Assembly: GCF_025854335.1 (NCBI RefSeq)
Contig: NZ_CP107716.1
Span: forward strand, 3,713,001 to 3,777,000
DNA: 64,000 nt
DNA from: Pelagibacterium flavum
Lineage (GTDB): Bacteria; Pseudomonadota; Alphaproteobacteria; Rhizobiales; Devosiaceae
Direction: 5' to 3'
The position numbers and the translations under genes were made by a program. Positions 53,568-62,834 of the stretch are shown in pieces (position 1 is the first letter of the stretch; each line of letters starts with the position of its first letter). The notes under the pieces are model-generated. The model was not told the DNA's origin and ran no database searches. It saw only the letters and a list, made by a program, of their open reading frames with translations.

Positions 53568-53641
53568 TCTGTCTCTCCTGCCGTTGCGATGGCCGGGAGC
53601 AGAAGGCGCAAACCATTCTTGCCGATAGCGACACCACTCAA

Positions 53642-54105
53642 ACGCGGCGCCGATACCCACAGTGTATTCCCCCGGAATATGGAAATACACTCACATCCAA
53701 TGATTAAACATCGGTTACAATTTTATAGTTTCCATAAATGCTTTATTTGCAAATACAACTATCAAACATGCAGTAAATTTGGTTATTACTTTATTTCTGC
53801 AGAATCCTTCCCGAATCCATCGTTTCCGATTCCGAGTCCTTCAGTCTTTGATTCTGAATCGACTCGCGGAGAATGAACCACAAATACTTTGTCCTGCTCT
53901 TGATTCCGGGGTCGCGCCAGGCTGCAGCAACCGCCCGAGTGCTTGGCGGACCCTGAAAAACTGCACCGCCGGCAAATCGAATAGGGCAGGTTAGCTGACA
54001 GATTTGACGGCGAGGACCGGCCGCCATGATCGCGCGCAGACCCAATGGGTCCGGCTCAACGGCGCCGGCCGATCACAACCACGTTATGAGAAGCGTTTTG
54101 GGCGG
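53642..54105. other. Upstream region of the che operon, AT-rich
   Basis: About 460 bp. Bases 53690-53870 are strikingly AT-rich for this genome and should hold the che promoter. A dyad AGTGTATT-CC ... GGAAATACACT lies at 53661-53691, and a small palindrome GATTCTGAATC at about 53850. Bases 53880-54105 show no gene. No RNA gene recognised. Confidence 0.55.
53661..53691. promoter_or_regulatory. Dyad upstream of the che operon
   Basis: AGTGTATTCC (53661-53670) with GGAAATACACT (53681-53691), nearly perfect complements. Close to the operon start and thus a candidate operator or 5' hairpin. Confidence 0.4.
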
Positions 54106-55152
54106 TTAAAGGCCCGCCACCTGGGGCAGGGTGTCACCGCCGATCAGGGCGTTGATCTCGGGCCATTTGGCGCGGAAGGCCGCAACGCAGGCGGGATCGA
54201 AATGGCTGCCGCTGCAGCGTATGATTTCGGCGTAAGCCGCCTCGACCGTCCAGGCCGCCTTGTAGGGGCGCTCGGAACACAGGGCATCGAACACGTCAGC
54301 AATGGCCACTATGCGGGCTTCGACGGGTATGTCGGTGCCTGAAAGGCGGTCGGGGTAGCCGGTGCCATCCCAGCGCTCGTGGTGGCTTTGGGCAATCAGT
54401 TCTGCGGTCTTGATGAGTTCGGACGTGCCGCGCTCGAGAATGCGCGCGCCGATGGTCACGTGTTCCTGCATCCTGGCGAATTCTTCGGCGGTCAGTTTGC
54501 CGGGCTTGCTCAGAATGGCGTCGGCGATGCCGATCTTGCCGATATCGTGCAGGGGTGCTGCCAGGTAGATCATCCGGCACCGGTCCTGGGGCAGGCCGAT
54601 ACCCTCGGCGATCAATTGGCTGATCTGGGCGACGCGCGAGACGTGCTCGCCGGTATCGCCATCGCGATATTCGATGGCGCGCGCCAGCCGGTAGATGATC
54701 TCTTCCTCGCGGGCCAGAAGATGGGCGGTGGCGCGCTCGACTTCGCGAGCCAGCCATTGGGCGCGATCGGCCAGTTGCACTTGTGCCTTGCGCAGGGCCA
54801 GAAGGTTGGCGACACGGGCCTGCAACTCGGTGGGATCGAAGGGCTTTTGCAGAAAATCGGAGGCGCCGGCCCTGATCGCCTCGATGCGGACCGTCCTGTC
54901 GGCGTCCGAGGTCACCATGACGATGGGGACGAGGCTGTAGGCCGGGCGCGCGCGCAGCACCGCGGTGAACTCGATGCCATCCATTTCGGGCATTATGTGA
55001 TCGACGATCACCAGATCATACTGATGCTCGCGGCAAAGCTGGATCGCCTCGCGCGGATTGAGACAGAGCTCGATTTCGCCAGAAACCACTTCGCCGATTA
55101 TCGATCCGATAAGCGCGAGACTGGACCGACTGTCGTCAACAATTAGCAAGCG
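54106..55152 (-). CDS. Response regulator with HD-GYP phosphodiesterase domain
   Basis: 348 residues from the ATG at 55152. Receiver domain: RLLIVDDSRSSLAL and phosphoacceptor Asp52 in LVIVDHIMPEMDG. After a coiled-coil linker (ALRKAQVQLADRAQWLAREVE) comes the HD-GYP domain with ARAIEYRDGDTGEHVSRVAQ, the metal pair in APLHDIGKIGIADAIL, HHERWDGTGYPDRLSG and VAIADVFDALCSERPYKAAW. These enzymes hydrolyse cyclic di-GMP in response to phosphorylation, tuning motility against attachment. It lies just upstream of the che operon on the same strand, separated by about 580 bp, so it is probably a separate unit with related function. Confidence 0.95.
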   Translation of the reverse strand, partial: RLLIVDDSRSSLALIGSIIGEVVSGEIELCLNPREAIQLCREHQYDLVIVDHIMPEMDGIEFTAVLRARPAYSLVPIVMVTSDADRTVRIEAIRAGASDFLQKPFDPTELQARVANLLALRKAQVQLADRAQWLAREVERATAHLLAREEEIIYRLARAIEYRDGDTGEHVSRVAQISQLIAEGIGLPQDRCRMIYLAAPLHDIGKIGIADAILSKPGKLTAEEFARMQEHVTIGARILERGTSELIKTAELIAQSHHERWDGTGYPDRLSGTDIPVEARIVAIADVFDALCSERPYKAAWTVEAAYAEIIRCSGSHFDPACVAAFRAKWPEINALIGGDTLPQVAGL

Positions 55153-55245
55153 CATGCACCGCCCCCACGGCTTCTGACGCACAGACTATGAGGGGCAACC
55201 CTTAGAACAAGCTTAACCGGCTCGAGGCGATCAAAATACGAAGGG

Positions 55246-56463
55246 TCAGGTCGGCCGGCCAGGCCGCACGAGCGCCATCGAGACTGCGGCCAGGATCAGC
55301 GTTGCGGCAAAGAACGCCGTGGCGGCCCGATAGTCACCGAGCCGGTCGTAAGCCAGACCGGCCAGTATGGGCGCCCCCATGGTGCCGGGGACCTGAAAGA
55401 ACATCAGCGAGCCCTGGACTGTGGCGAACCGGGACTCGCCAAAAAGGTGCGCGCAGAGAAGAAGAACCACAATCGTGGGCGCTCCGGCGCCAATCCCCAG
55501 CGCAACGACGATCACCAGCATGGTCACAAAGGACGGAAAGAGCGCGAAACTGGCAATTGCAGCCGCCTCGAACAGCAGCAATCCGGCCAGAAAGAGTGGC
55601 AGGATGGCGATCGGGGCGCGATCGGCGATCTGCCCGGCCAGCAGCCGCACCGGGATCGAAAGCAGGATCATGGCGCCAAAGATCGTCCCGGCCAGAGGCG
55701 CTGCAAGACCGTTGTCGGTCATCAGCGCAACCAGATGGACCGACAGACCCGTCACCACGGCGGCCTGCGCCATGAACGAAAAGGCAATCAGCCAAAAGAC
55801 GGGCCGACCGAGCACATCCAGAACGCCGCCTGCATCGGGCACCCGATGGGGCCGCGGGGTGGGGTGCGGGTCGGTCCGCTCCGCACCGAACATGAGCAGC
55901 GGAACGGGCAGCAGCGCCAGAACAATCGCCGCCCAGACAAAGCAGGTCTGGCGCCAGCCAATGGTTTCCACAAGAATGGTGACCAGCGGCACCAGAAGCG
56001 TGGAGACGACCGCCGCAACCGAAAACCGAATGGCGAGCGCCATGCCGCGCCGTTCCGGAACCGCGCCAACCACTATCTTGTCGAGCGCCACCGTGAAGCC
56101 GGCGGCAACGCCGACCGAAACCAACAAGGACCAGGCGAGGTTGAGGCCAGTTTCGGTCCGGACCATCCCGAGCGTAACCAGTCCGACAGCGGTCAGGATC
56201 ATGCCCATCGCCACGACGGGCCGGGCTCCCGAGAGGTCCGTCAGGCGACCGACCACCGGCGAGATCACCCCCGAAGCCAGCCGGCCCAGCCCGATGGCGG
56301 TTGATACCGCGCCCCGTCCGGTATCGAGATCGACGGCTATAGGCTTGAGCAGGGCCGAAACCGCAAAGGCGGCAAAGCCGTGCCCGAATCCTGTCAGTAT
56401 GCCGGTCGTTGTGACCAGGCCCCAACCGCGCCTCGGCGACAGGTTCACAGACCCGGCAACCAC
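55246..56463 (-). CDS. MFS transporter
   Basis: 405 residues with twelve predicted helices. It starts WGLVTTTGILTGFGHGFAAFAVSALLKPIA and has the motif A-like SPVVGRLTDLSGARPVVAMG between TM2 and TM3. The type resembles monocarboxylate/oxalate-formate family exchangers. It overlaps the 3' end of dctM by 19 bp, making it the last gene of the CoA-transferase/TRAP operon, and may carry out export or a second uptake route for the pathway's organic acid. The substrate is not readable from sequence. Confidence 0.9.
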   Translation of the reverse strand: MVAGSVNLSPRRGWGLVTTTGILTGFGHGFAAFAVSALLKPIAVDLDTGRGAVSTAIGLGRLASGVISPVVGRLTDLSGARPVVAMGMILTAVGLVTLGMVRTETGLNLAWSLLVSVGVAAGFTVALDKIVVGAVPERRGMALAIRFSVAAVVSTLLVPLVTILVETIGWRQTCFVWAAIVLALLPVPLLMFGAERTDPHPTPRPHRVPDAGGVLDVLGRPVFWLIAFSFMAQAAVVTGLSVHLVALMTDNGLAAPLAGTIFGAMILLSIPVRLLAGQIADRAPIAILPLFLAGLLLFEAAAIASFALFPSFVTMLVIVVALGIGAGAPTIVVLLLCAHLFGESRFATVQGSLMFFQVPGTMGAPILAGLAYDRLGDYRAATAFFAATLILAAVSMALVRPGRPT

Positions 56464-57740
56464 AACACGATGATCGGGAAGGCGATCAGCAAGGCAACAT
56501 GGAACACGTCGGCGACAACGAAGGGCAAGGCGCCCTTAAAGATCTTGTCGAGCGATATGTCCTTTACCACGCCCGAAAGGACATAGACATTCATCCCCAC
56601 CGGCGGCGTTATCAGCGCGATCTCGGTCATGCGCACCACCAGCACGCCAAAGAGCACGGCGTCAAAGCCCAGATTCATCATGAGCGGAAAGAACAGCGGA
56701 ATGGTCAGCGTCATCATGGCCGACGCATCGAGCACCATGCCGAGAACGAAATAGACGGCCAGCACCATCAGCAGCACCGCCATGGGCGGCAAGCCGCTTT
56801 CGGTGACGAAGTTGACGATGTGCAGGGGAATCGTGCTCGCCGTCACAAAGGAGTTGAAGACCAGCGCGCCGAACAGGATGCCAAAGATCATCCCGGTGGT
56901 CTTGAGGGTCGAATAGATGGCGTGCCGGGCCGCGGCCCATGTCAGCCGCCGCCGGGCCGCTGAAATGATGATGGCGCCGAAAGCGCCGATGGCGCCCGCC
57001 TCGGTGGGCGTGAACCAGCCAAGCACGATGCCGCCCATGACCAGGGCGAAAAGCACGATGACCTCGCCGGTATGGGTAAAGCTCCAGAGCTTTTCTCGCC
57101 AGCTGTATCGGGGACCGCGCGGGCCGGCGTTGGGGTCGATCCGGCACCAGATGGCAATGGTGATGATGTAGAACAGGGCAAGCAGGATGCCGGGCACGAT
57201 GCCCGCCGCAAACATCTTGCCGATCGAGGTCTCGGTCAGGATGCCATAGATGATGAACATTCCCGAGGGCGGAATGAGCGAGCCGATGGTGCCACCGGCC
57301 ACTACGCTGCCCGACGCCAGCGAGGCATTGTAATTGTGCTTGCGCATCTCGGGCATGGCCACCAGCCCCATTGTGGCCGTGGTGGCAAGGCTTGAGGCGC
57401 TGACCGCCGCAAAGCCCGAGGATGCGCCGATTGTCGCCATGGCCAGCCCGCCTCTGCGGCGCCCCAGCCAACGGGCCGCGAAATCGTAGAGGTCGCGGCC
57501 GATGCCCGAGGCAAACAGCAGGTGTGCCATGAACAAAAACAGCGGGATGGTACCGATGGCGTGATTGGTGGCCAGATCATAGGCGGTAACGCCGATGCGC
57601 ACCACGGTGGCATCAAGGCTGACGAGCAGAGCAAAGCCTGCGGCACCCACAAGGCCCATGGCAAAGCCGATGGGCATGCCAAGCGCTATGAAGCCGAACA
57701 GGAGCCCCAGGCCGGCAAAGCCGATCATGACGGAGGTCAT
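56445..57740 (-). CDS. dctM: TRAP transporter large permease (DctM)
   Basis: 431 residues, about twelve membrane helices, starting SVMIGFAGLGLLFGFIALGMPIGFAMGLVG. Typical DctM segments are GLVAMPEMRKHNYNASLASGSVVAGGTIGSLIPPSGMFIIYG and LTPPVGMNVYVLSG (reads ITPPVGMN here), plus MVLDASAMMTLTIPLFFPLM. It is the sodium-coupled core of the importer. The start ATG overlaps the dctQ stop (ATGA). Confidence 0.96.
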   Translation of the reverse strand: MTSVMIGFAGLGLLFGFIALGMPIGFAMGLVGAAGFALLVSLDATVVRIGVTAYDLATNHAIGTIPLFLFMAHLLFASGIGRDLYDFAARWLGRRRGGLAMATIGASSGFAAVSASSLATTATMGLVAMPEMRKHNYNASLASGSVVAGGTIGSLIPPSGMFIIYGILTETSIGKMFAAGIVPGILLALFYIITIAIWCRIDPNAGPRGPRYSWREKLWSFTHTGEVIVLFALVMGGIVLGWFTPTEAGAIGAFGAIIISAARRRLTWAAARHAIYSTLKTTGMIFGILFGALVFNSFVTASTIPLHIVNFVTESGLPPMAVLLMVLAVYFVLGMVLDASAMMTLTIPLFFPLMMNLGFDAVLFGVLVVRMTEIALITPPVGMNVYVLSGVVKDISLDKIFKGALPFVVADVFHVALLIAFPIIVLWLPGL

Positions 57741-58255
57741 TTGGAATAATCCTGTGCCTGATGATCGTCTTCGATCGGGTGACCGCCAAGCAGTCTGATG
57801 GCCTGAAAGACCAGCACGACGCACAAGAGAATAATGGCTGCGGCCATGGCCCAGCGGAACGGAGCGACGGGCACGTTGATGATGGGAGACATTTCGCCCT
57901 GCGCGCCACGACGCAGCGCTTCTTTGATCGTTGCCCAGGCAATGCCGACCCAGAACAGGGACCCCAGGAACGTCATGATCCCGTGAAGGCCGCGCCGGAT
58001 GCGGTCCGAGCGGATGCGATCGACAAAGAGCGTTACGCGTGTGTGCTCGCCCTGCATGGCGGCATAGGCCAGCGAAAAGCTCACCGCGGGAATGAGCAGA
58101 AGTTCGGCCAGCGAATATGTGCCCGGAAAGGCAATTCCAACCGCCCTGAAGACAACGGTAACCACCGTGAGCAACATGAGACTGATGATGGCGGCAACGC
58201 CGATGAATGCAGCCAGAGCGCAGACACGACGCAGGAAAACTTCAAAAGCGGGCAT
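57737..58255 (-). CDS. dctQ: TRAP transporter small permease (DctQ)
   Basis: 172 residues with four hydrophobic helices. It begins AFEVFLRRVCALAAFIGVAAIISLMLLTVVTVVFRAVG; the conserved loop is LLIPAVSFSLAYAAMQGEHTRVTLFVDRI. It pairs with DctM in the membrane. It lies 60 bp after dctP, with a GC-rich hairpin between, the usual way the binding protein is expressed above the permeases. Confidence 0.94.
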   Translation of the reverse strand: MPAFEVFLRRVCALAAFIGVAAIISLMLLTVVTVVFRAVGIAFPGTYSLAELLLIPAVSFSLAYAAMQGEHTRVTLFVDRIRSDRIRRGLHGIMTFLGSLFWVGIAWATIKEALRRGAQGEMSPIINVPVAPFRWAMAAAIILLCVVLVFQAIRLLGGHPIEDDHQAQDYSK

Positions 58256-58277
58256 GGAACCTCCGGTGGCCTGAATA

Positions 58278-58307
58278 GCGCCGCGCAGCCCAAAGGCAGC
58301 GCGGCGC
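58278..58307 (-). terminator. Intercistronic hairpin between dctP and dctQ
   Basis: GCGCCGCGC (58278-58286) and GCGCGGCGC (58299-58307), 12-nt loop, no U-run. Probably an attenuating or RNA-stabilising hairpin rather than a complete terminator. Confidence 0.55.
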
Positions 58308-58315
58308 CGGAAGCA

Positions 58316-59329
58316 TCAGTCCTGATGCGCGGAGCGGATCTGCTGGAGAATTTCGGTCCCCGGCAGGCCCTTGGCATCGAGTTGCTGTGCCGCCTCCTGG
58401 GCGGTTGCCTCAAAGGCTGCCGAATACTCGGCAATTACGGCTTCGTCCACGGCGTTGAACTGTACGCCCATTTCCTCGCCATAGGCGCGGCCAGCGTCCT
58501 CGGCCTCCTGGAACAGCTCGTAATTGGTCTGGGTCCACCACTCGATATTGTCCTCGAAGACCTGCTGGATATCTTCGGGCAGGCTGTCCCAGGTCGCCCC
58601 GTTCATGGCGCGCGAGGGATAAGCGCCGCGGCTGTGGGGAAGTTCGGAATAATAGTTGATGACTTCGCCAAAGCTGAGCGACTTGAGGGCCTCATAGGGC
58701 GCGATGACGCCGTCGAGCACGCCACGCTGGAGGGACGGATAGGTGTCGGTCATGGGCATGGTAACGCCTTCGGCCCCGAAATTGGCCAGGGCCCCCACAT
58801 AATCGACCGCCGAGCGGATGCGCAGGCCCTGCAGATCGGCCAATTCCTCGAACGGGGCATTGCGGAGCATCAGGTGCATGGGCGTGCCGACGTTGAACGC
58901 GAGCACCTTGACGCCGTCGAGCTCCTCGGCGAACTGGGGATACTGGTTCCACAGGTCGAGATAGACGCTGAGCACGTCCTGGGCATCCTCATAGCCGTAA
59001 AAGAACTGCGGCGTCACCCGGCTCAGATCATAGCCCGAACTTGCATAGATCGGGGCGATAAAGGCGATGTCGGCGACGCCGGCCGCCAGCTCGTCGACGC
59101 CTTCGCGGCTGGTGATGAGCGAACCACCCCAGAAGGGCGTGATCGAAACCCGACCGTCGGTCTGCTCCTCGATCCGCTCGATCCAGAGCTCATCGGCGGC
59201 ACCATAGGGATGGGTGGGCGAATAGCTGGTCGAATAGGTCAGCTGAAATTCCTGCGCCAGAACACCACCGGAAAGCAGCGTCAGGCTGGTCGCAGCGATT
59301 GCTGCGGTCGTTGCGAGTTTAAGGTTCAT
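58316..59329 (-). CDS. dctP: TRAP transporter substrate-binding protein (DctP)
   Basis: 337 residues from the ATG at 59329 with GGGAGGAAA upstream. The signal peptide is NLKLATTAAIAATSLTLLSGGVLAQ. The mature protein has the DctP fold: FQLTYSTSYSPTHPYGAADELW, the long connecting helix, and LRIRSAVDYVGALANFGAEGVTMPMTDTYPSLQRGVLDG, in which the Arg that binds the ligand carboxylate is expected (LRIRSA region). It captures an organic acid in the periplasm and delivers it to DctQM. Position after three CoA-transferase genes suggests the ligand is activated to a CoA ester after import. Confidence 0.94.
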   Translation of the reverse strand: MNLKLATTAAIAATSLTLLSGGVLAQEFQLTYSTSYSPTHPYGAADELWIERIEEQTDGRVSITPFWGGSLITSREGVDELAAGVADIAFIAPIYASSGYDLSRVTPQFFYGYEDAQDVLSVYLDLWNQYPQFAEELDGVKVLAFNVGTPMHLMLRNAPFEELADLQGLRIRSAVDYVGALANFGAEGVTMPMTDTYPSLQRGVLDGVIAPYEALKSLSFGEVINYYSELPHSRGAYPSRAMNGATWDSLPEDIQQVFEDNIEWWTQTNYELFQEAEDAGRAYGEEMGVQFNAVDEAVIAEYSAAFEATAQEAAQQLDAKGLPGTEILQQIRSAHQD

Positions 59330-59354
59330 GGTTTCCTCCCGTGTTGAACCCATT

Positions 59355-60539
59355 TCAAGTCCTTGTGCCCAGCGCTCCGGTCGATTGAAGCCGGTCGATC
59401 TCGGACTGGGCAAGCCCGAGGTCGCGCAGTATCTGGTCGGTATCGGCCCCCGGCATGCGGCCGAGCCAGCGGACAGGATTTCCCGGCTGCATGCTGACCG
59501 GTTGCCCGATCTGGCTGATGGTCCGGCCATCGGCACCGGTGGCGTGCACGACCATGCCGCGCGCCATCTGATGGGGGTCGGACAGGGCCTCGCCGATTTC
59601 GTAAACCGGCGCGAACTGGGTGCCTGCCGCTCCAAGGATTGCGAGCCATTCGTCCCGGTCGCGTTCGAGAAAGATCGCCTCGAGCGCAGACCGGATTTCG
59701 GGGCGGCGTTCGACATCGTTTTGCAGCGCTATGAAATCGGGCCGCCCCACCGTCTCGCAGAATATCCGCCAATAGCGCGGCTCCATGTCGGTCGTGCATA
59801 TGAACTTGCCGTCCCGTGTTCGCCACAGGCCCATATCGGCGCGTCGGGTGCCGCGAGGGGGAATGGCTTGGGGATCGGGATGACGGGAAAGAACATTGAC
59901 CAGAAGGCTCATGGCGCAATCGCTCATGGCGACATCCACATGCCGTCCGCTGCCCGTCGTCCGGCGCTCGTGCACCGCCGCCAGAATGGCGAATGCGGCA
60001 TGGGTGCCGGTAATGACGTCTGCCGCGGGGATGCCCGCAAAGCCGGGCGTCTCGGGGTCTTCGCCGATCCGCGACTGGACGCCGGCCAGCGAGAGGGCAA
60101 TCGGGTCATGTCCCGGCTTGTCGCGATAGGGGCCGGTCTGTCCGCAAAGGGTCAGGCTGGCATAGACAAGGCCGGGATTTATGGCCCGCAATGCGTCATA
60201 GCCCAGTCCCAAGCCGGCCAATACACCGGGGCGATAATCTTCGACCACGATATCGGCGCTTCTGGCGAGTTCGTGCAGGACCGGCCGGGCGTGCTCGTGC
60301 CCGATATCGATCATGACCGAGCGCTTGTTGCGCGAGAGAATGTCGGTTTCGCGCAACCGGGCGCGCGCCTCGGGCTCCAGCTTGTCCCAGCCGAAAACCT
60401 TTGCCTGCTTTTCGATTTCGCGCGGGTTTTCGACGCGGATGATCTGGGCACCCATATCGGCCAGCAGCCAGGTGCAATAGGGGCCGGGAAGTAGGCGCGA
60501 GAAGTCGAGGACCTTAAGGCCGTCAAGAGGCGCGGTCAT
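59355..60539 (-). CDS. CaiB/BaiF-type CoA-transferase (first of three by position)
   Basis: 394 residues of the family III CoA-transferase fold: GLKVLDFSRLLPGPYCTWLLADMGAQIIRVENP at the N-terminus, RNKRSVMIDIGHEHARPVLHELA, DIVVEDYRPGVLAGLGLGYDAL, and the catalytic Asp region GRHVDVAMSDCAMSLLVN, where an aspartate stands at the expected position. This is the member of the trio with an apparently intact active site. It moves CoA between carboxylic acids. Overlaps the next CoA-transferase gene by 4 bp. Confidence 0.94.
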   Translation of the reverse strand: MTAPLDGLKVLDFSRLLPGPYCTWLLADMGAQIIRVENPREIEKQAKVFGWDKLEPEARARLRETDILSRNKRSVMIDIGHEHARPVLHELARSADIVVEDYRPGVLAGLGLGYDALRAINPGLVYASLTLCGQTGPYRDKPGHDPIALSLAGVQSRIGEDPETPGFAGIPAADVITGTHAAFAILAAVHERRTTGSGRHVDVAMSDCAMSLLVNVLSRHPDPQAIPPRGTRRADMGLWRTRDGKFICTTDMEPRYWRIFCETVGRPDFIALQNDVERRPEIRSALEAIFLERDRDEWLAILGAAGTQFAPVYEIGEALSDPHQMARGMVVHATGADGRTISQIGQPVSMQPGNPVRWLGRMPGADTDQILRDLGLAQSEIDRLQSTGALGTRT

Positions 60540-61624
60540 GGCACGCTCCAGCCGTCAAAAGCCGACGCGGGCATTGGCGCCTTGAGCGTACGGTCGGGGG
60601 CCTGCATGGGAAGACTGGATTTGAAGAGGGGACCGGGAACACGCGAGACGTGCCCGCTTTCTTCGTCGCGAACCTCAACGAACAATCCCCGATCGGCGAG
60701 GTGATCGCTCTCGCGCACATCCTGGGGTGTATTGATGACCGAAAGGCCCCAGCCCTTTTCGAGCGACCATTCCCCAAGTTCGGCTCTGGTGTGGCGGGCA
60801 AAAAAATCTCCGACCACCTGCTGCCAGCGGTCGATGGTCGGCTGGGGGGTGTCGGCCACCAGGGTGTTGTCCCAGTCGATATCGGCCAATTCTCCTGCGA
60901 CGCCCTGTTGGGCCAGGACCGAGACCAGCGCGCGCATCATGGGTGGATTGTCGATCATCGACCAGGTCACATGACCGTCCCTGCACGGCCAGACCTGACG
61001 AACGCCCGACTTGCCGCGCACCAGAAGGTTGCCCTGGCGCTTTCCGATCCGGCCGGTCCACTCATACATGACCGGCTCGCGGTAATTGGCAAGCGTTGCG
61101 CTTTGCAGTGCCGAGAGCGACACGGTCTGCCCCCGCCCGATCCGCCGGCGCGCATAAAGCCCCATCAGTGCCGCGGTCGCAGCCTGGATGCCGGTCAGGG
61201 CATAGGCCTGCCGACCGGGAAACCGCAGCGGCGGCGCCTCGGGGTCGCCGATGACGGTCATGAGCCCCGAAAGGGCCATCAGCGTGAGATCGTTGGCCGG
61301 ACGCCCGTCCATGGGACCGCCATCGGAGAACGGCCTGACGCGGATATGGATTGCGTTCGGCGAAGCACCGAGATCGAAGCGATCGCCCAACCGCTGCCCG
61401 TCCAGGATCACGTCGGCCCGGCTGGCAAGCTCCGCGACCGTTTCCGAGCTGTCGGCAACCAGCCGGGTCTTGCCGTGATGAAAAGCCAGCGTACGAGACG
61501 GTTCGTCGGCCGCATCGGGCACGATGGCCACGACATCGGCGCCCAGTTCGGCAAGCATATGGCCGCCGAAATCGACAAGGCCGTCGGAAATTTCGAGAAC
61601 CCTGATGCCATCGAGCAGCTTCAT
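60536..61624 (-). CDS. CaiB/BaiF-type CoA-transferase (second), catalytic Asp apparently replaced
   Basis: 362 residues, slightly short, from the ATG at 61624. The family start is GIRVLEISDGLVDFGGHMLAELGADVVAI. The region that normally holds the nucleophilic Asp reads GQTVSLSALQSATLANYREP, with Gln where Asp is expected. Other family motifs such as RFPGRQAYALTGIQAATAALMGLYARRRIG are kept. It may be the non-catalytic partner in a heteromeric enzyme, as known for BbsE in the BbsEF succinyl-CoA:benzylsuccinate transferase; this is inference. Overlaps both neighbours by 4 bp. Confidence 0.9.
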   Translation of the reverse strand: MKLLDGIRVLEISDGLVDFGGHMLAELGADVVAIVPDAADEPSRTLAFHHGKTRLVADSSETVAELASRADVILDGQRLGDRFDLGASPNAIHIRVRPFSDGGPMDGRPANDLTLMALSGLMTVIGDPEAPPLRFPGRQAYALTGIQAATAALMGLYARRRIGRGQTVSLSALQSATLANYREPVMYEWTGRIGKRQGNLLVRGKSGVRQVWPCRDGHVTWSMIDNPPMMRALVSVLAQQGVAGELADIDWDNTLVADTPQPTIDRWQQVVGDFFARHTRAELGEWSLEKGWGLSVINTPQDVRESDHLADRGLFVEVRDEESGHVSRVPGPLFKSSLPMQAPDRTLKAPMPASAFDGWSVP

Positions 61625-62766
61625 GCCAGTACCCCCTGGGCTTCGAGCGCTTCGACATCCGCACGCGTCATGCCCAGCATATCGACAAGAACCGCGCCGT
61701 TGTGCTCTCCCAGCAGAGGCGCCTTTCCGATCGACCATGGGGTCTGATCCATCGTGTAGGGGGGCGCGGGCATTGCCGCCTTGCCCAGTACGGGATGATC
61801 GGTTGAAACGAAATGCCGGCCCGCTGCCAGCTCTTCGCTCCGGGCGACATCGCGGCCATCCTGCACGGCGGCTGCCGCAATACCGGCTGCCGCCAGCCGG
61901 TCGGCAAGCTCGAACCGGTCAAAGGCCAGGGTTCTGGCTGCAACCGTCTCGCCGGTCACATTTTCCGGCTCCAGCTCGAGGAGCTCTGCCAGCCGGTCCA
62001 GTTCGGCCCCGGCACAGGCGGCGATGGCGATCCATTCGTCCTCGCCCCTTGTGGGGAAAACCCCGTGCAGCGCGTAAGTGGCGTCCTCGTTGCCGGCCTT
62101 TTCGGGCAATGTGTCGAGGGCGTAGAGATCGGCGATCACATGCACCATGGGTTCAATCTGGGAAATATCGAGGTGCTGGCCCTCACCGGTGCGCGCCTTG
62201 TGTTCGAGTGCAGCCAGTATCGCCACGGTCGCGAACATGGGGGCCACCACGTCTCCATAGGCCAGGGGCGGCATATGCGGGTCGCCGCCGGGCCAGCCGG
62301 TCAGCGCCGCGTGGCCGGAATGGGCTGCCGCCGAATTGCCGTAGCCCCGGAACCCCGCCATGGGTCCGGTACGGCCAGCCACCGATACGCTGGCGAGAAT
62401 GATGTCGGGTTTGATCTGCCGGAGGGCATCATAGCCAAGCCCGATCCGCTCCATGAAGCCGGGTCCGAAATTTTCGACGACCACATCGGCCCATGCAACC
62501 AGCCTGCGGGCGATATCGACGCCGCGCGGGTCGGAAAGGTTGATCGTAACGCTTTGCTTTGAGGTGTTGGTCTGGGCAAAAAAGGCCGATCCGTCAGGGT
62601 CTTTCACCCCGCCGGCAAAAGGCGGCGACAGGCGGCCGAGATCGAGCCGCTTGCGGGACTCGATCTTGATCACTGTGGCGCCATTGTCCGCCAGGTCCTT
62701 GGTGGCGCGCGGTCCCGCGCCCACCCAGGAGAAATCGGCAATCTTGAGGCCGTTCAACGCGCTCAT
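61621..62766 (-). CDS. CaiB/BaiF-type CoA-transferase (third)
   Basis: 381 residues: GLKIADFSWVGAGPRATKDLADNGATVIKIES, KQSVTINLSDPRGVDIARRLVAWADVVVENFGPGFMERIGLGYDAL and GRTGPMAGFRGYGNSAAAHSGHAALTGWPGG. The active-site segment reads GQHLDISQIEPMVHVIAD, with Glu in the Asp position, a variant seen in a large CaiB subgroup. It follows the 2-hydroxyacyl-CoA dehydratase-like gene by 68 bp and is the upstream-most of the three coupled transferase genes. Confidence 0.93.
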   Translation of the reverse strand: MSALNGLKIADFSWVGAGPRATKDLADNGATVIKIESRKRLDLGRLSPPFAGGVKDPDGSAFFAQTNTSKQSVTINLSDPRGVDIARRLVAWADVVVENFGPGFMERIGLGYDALRQIKPDIILASVSVAGRTGPMAGFRGYGNSAAAHSGHAALTGWPGGDPHMPPLAYGDVVAPMFATVAILAALEHKARTGEGQHLDISQIEPMVHVIADLYALDTLPEKAGNEDATYALHGVFPTRGEDEWIAIAACAGAELDRLAELLELEPENVTGETVAARTLAFDRFELADRLAAAGIAAAAVQDGRDVARSEELAAGRHFVSTDHPVLGKAAMPAPPYTMDQTPWSIGKAPLLGEHNGAVLVDMLGMTRADVEALEAQGVLA

Positions 62767-62834
62767 GGCGCTCCTCCTTTTCCCGCCGGCTTAAGGCCGA
62801 TCTAGTTATAAATAATAATGGTTCAGTTTATGAA

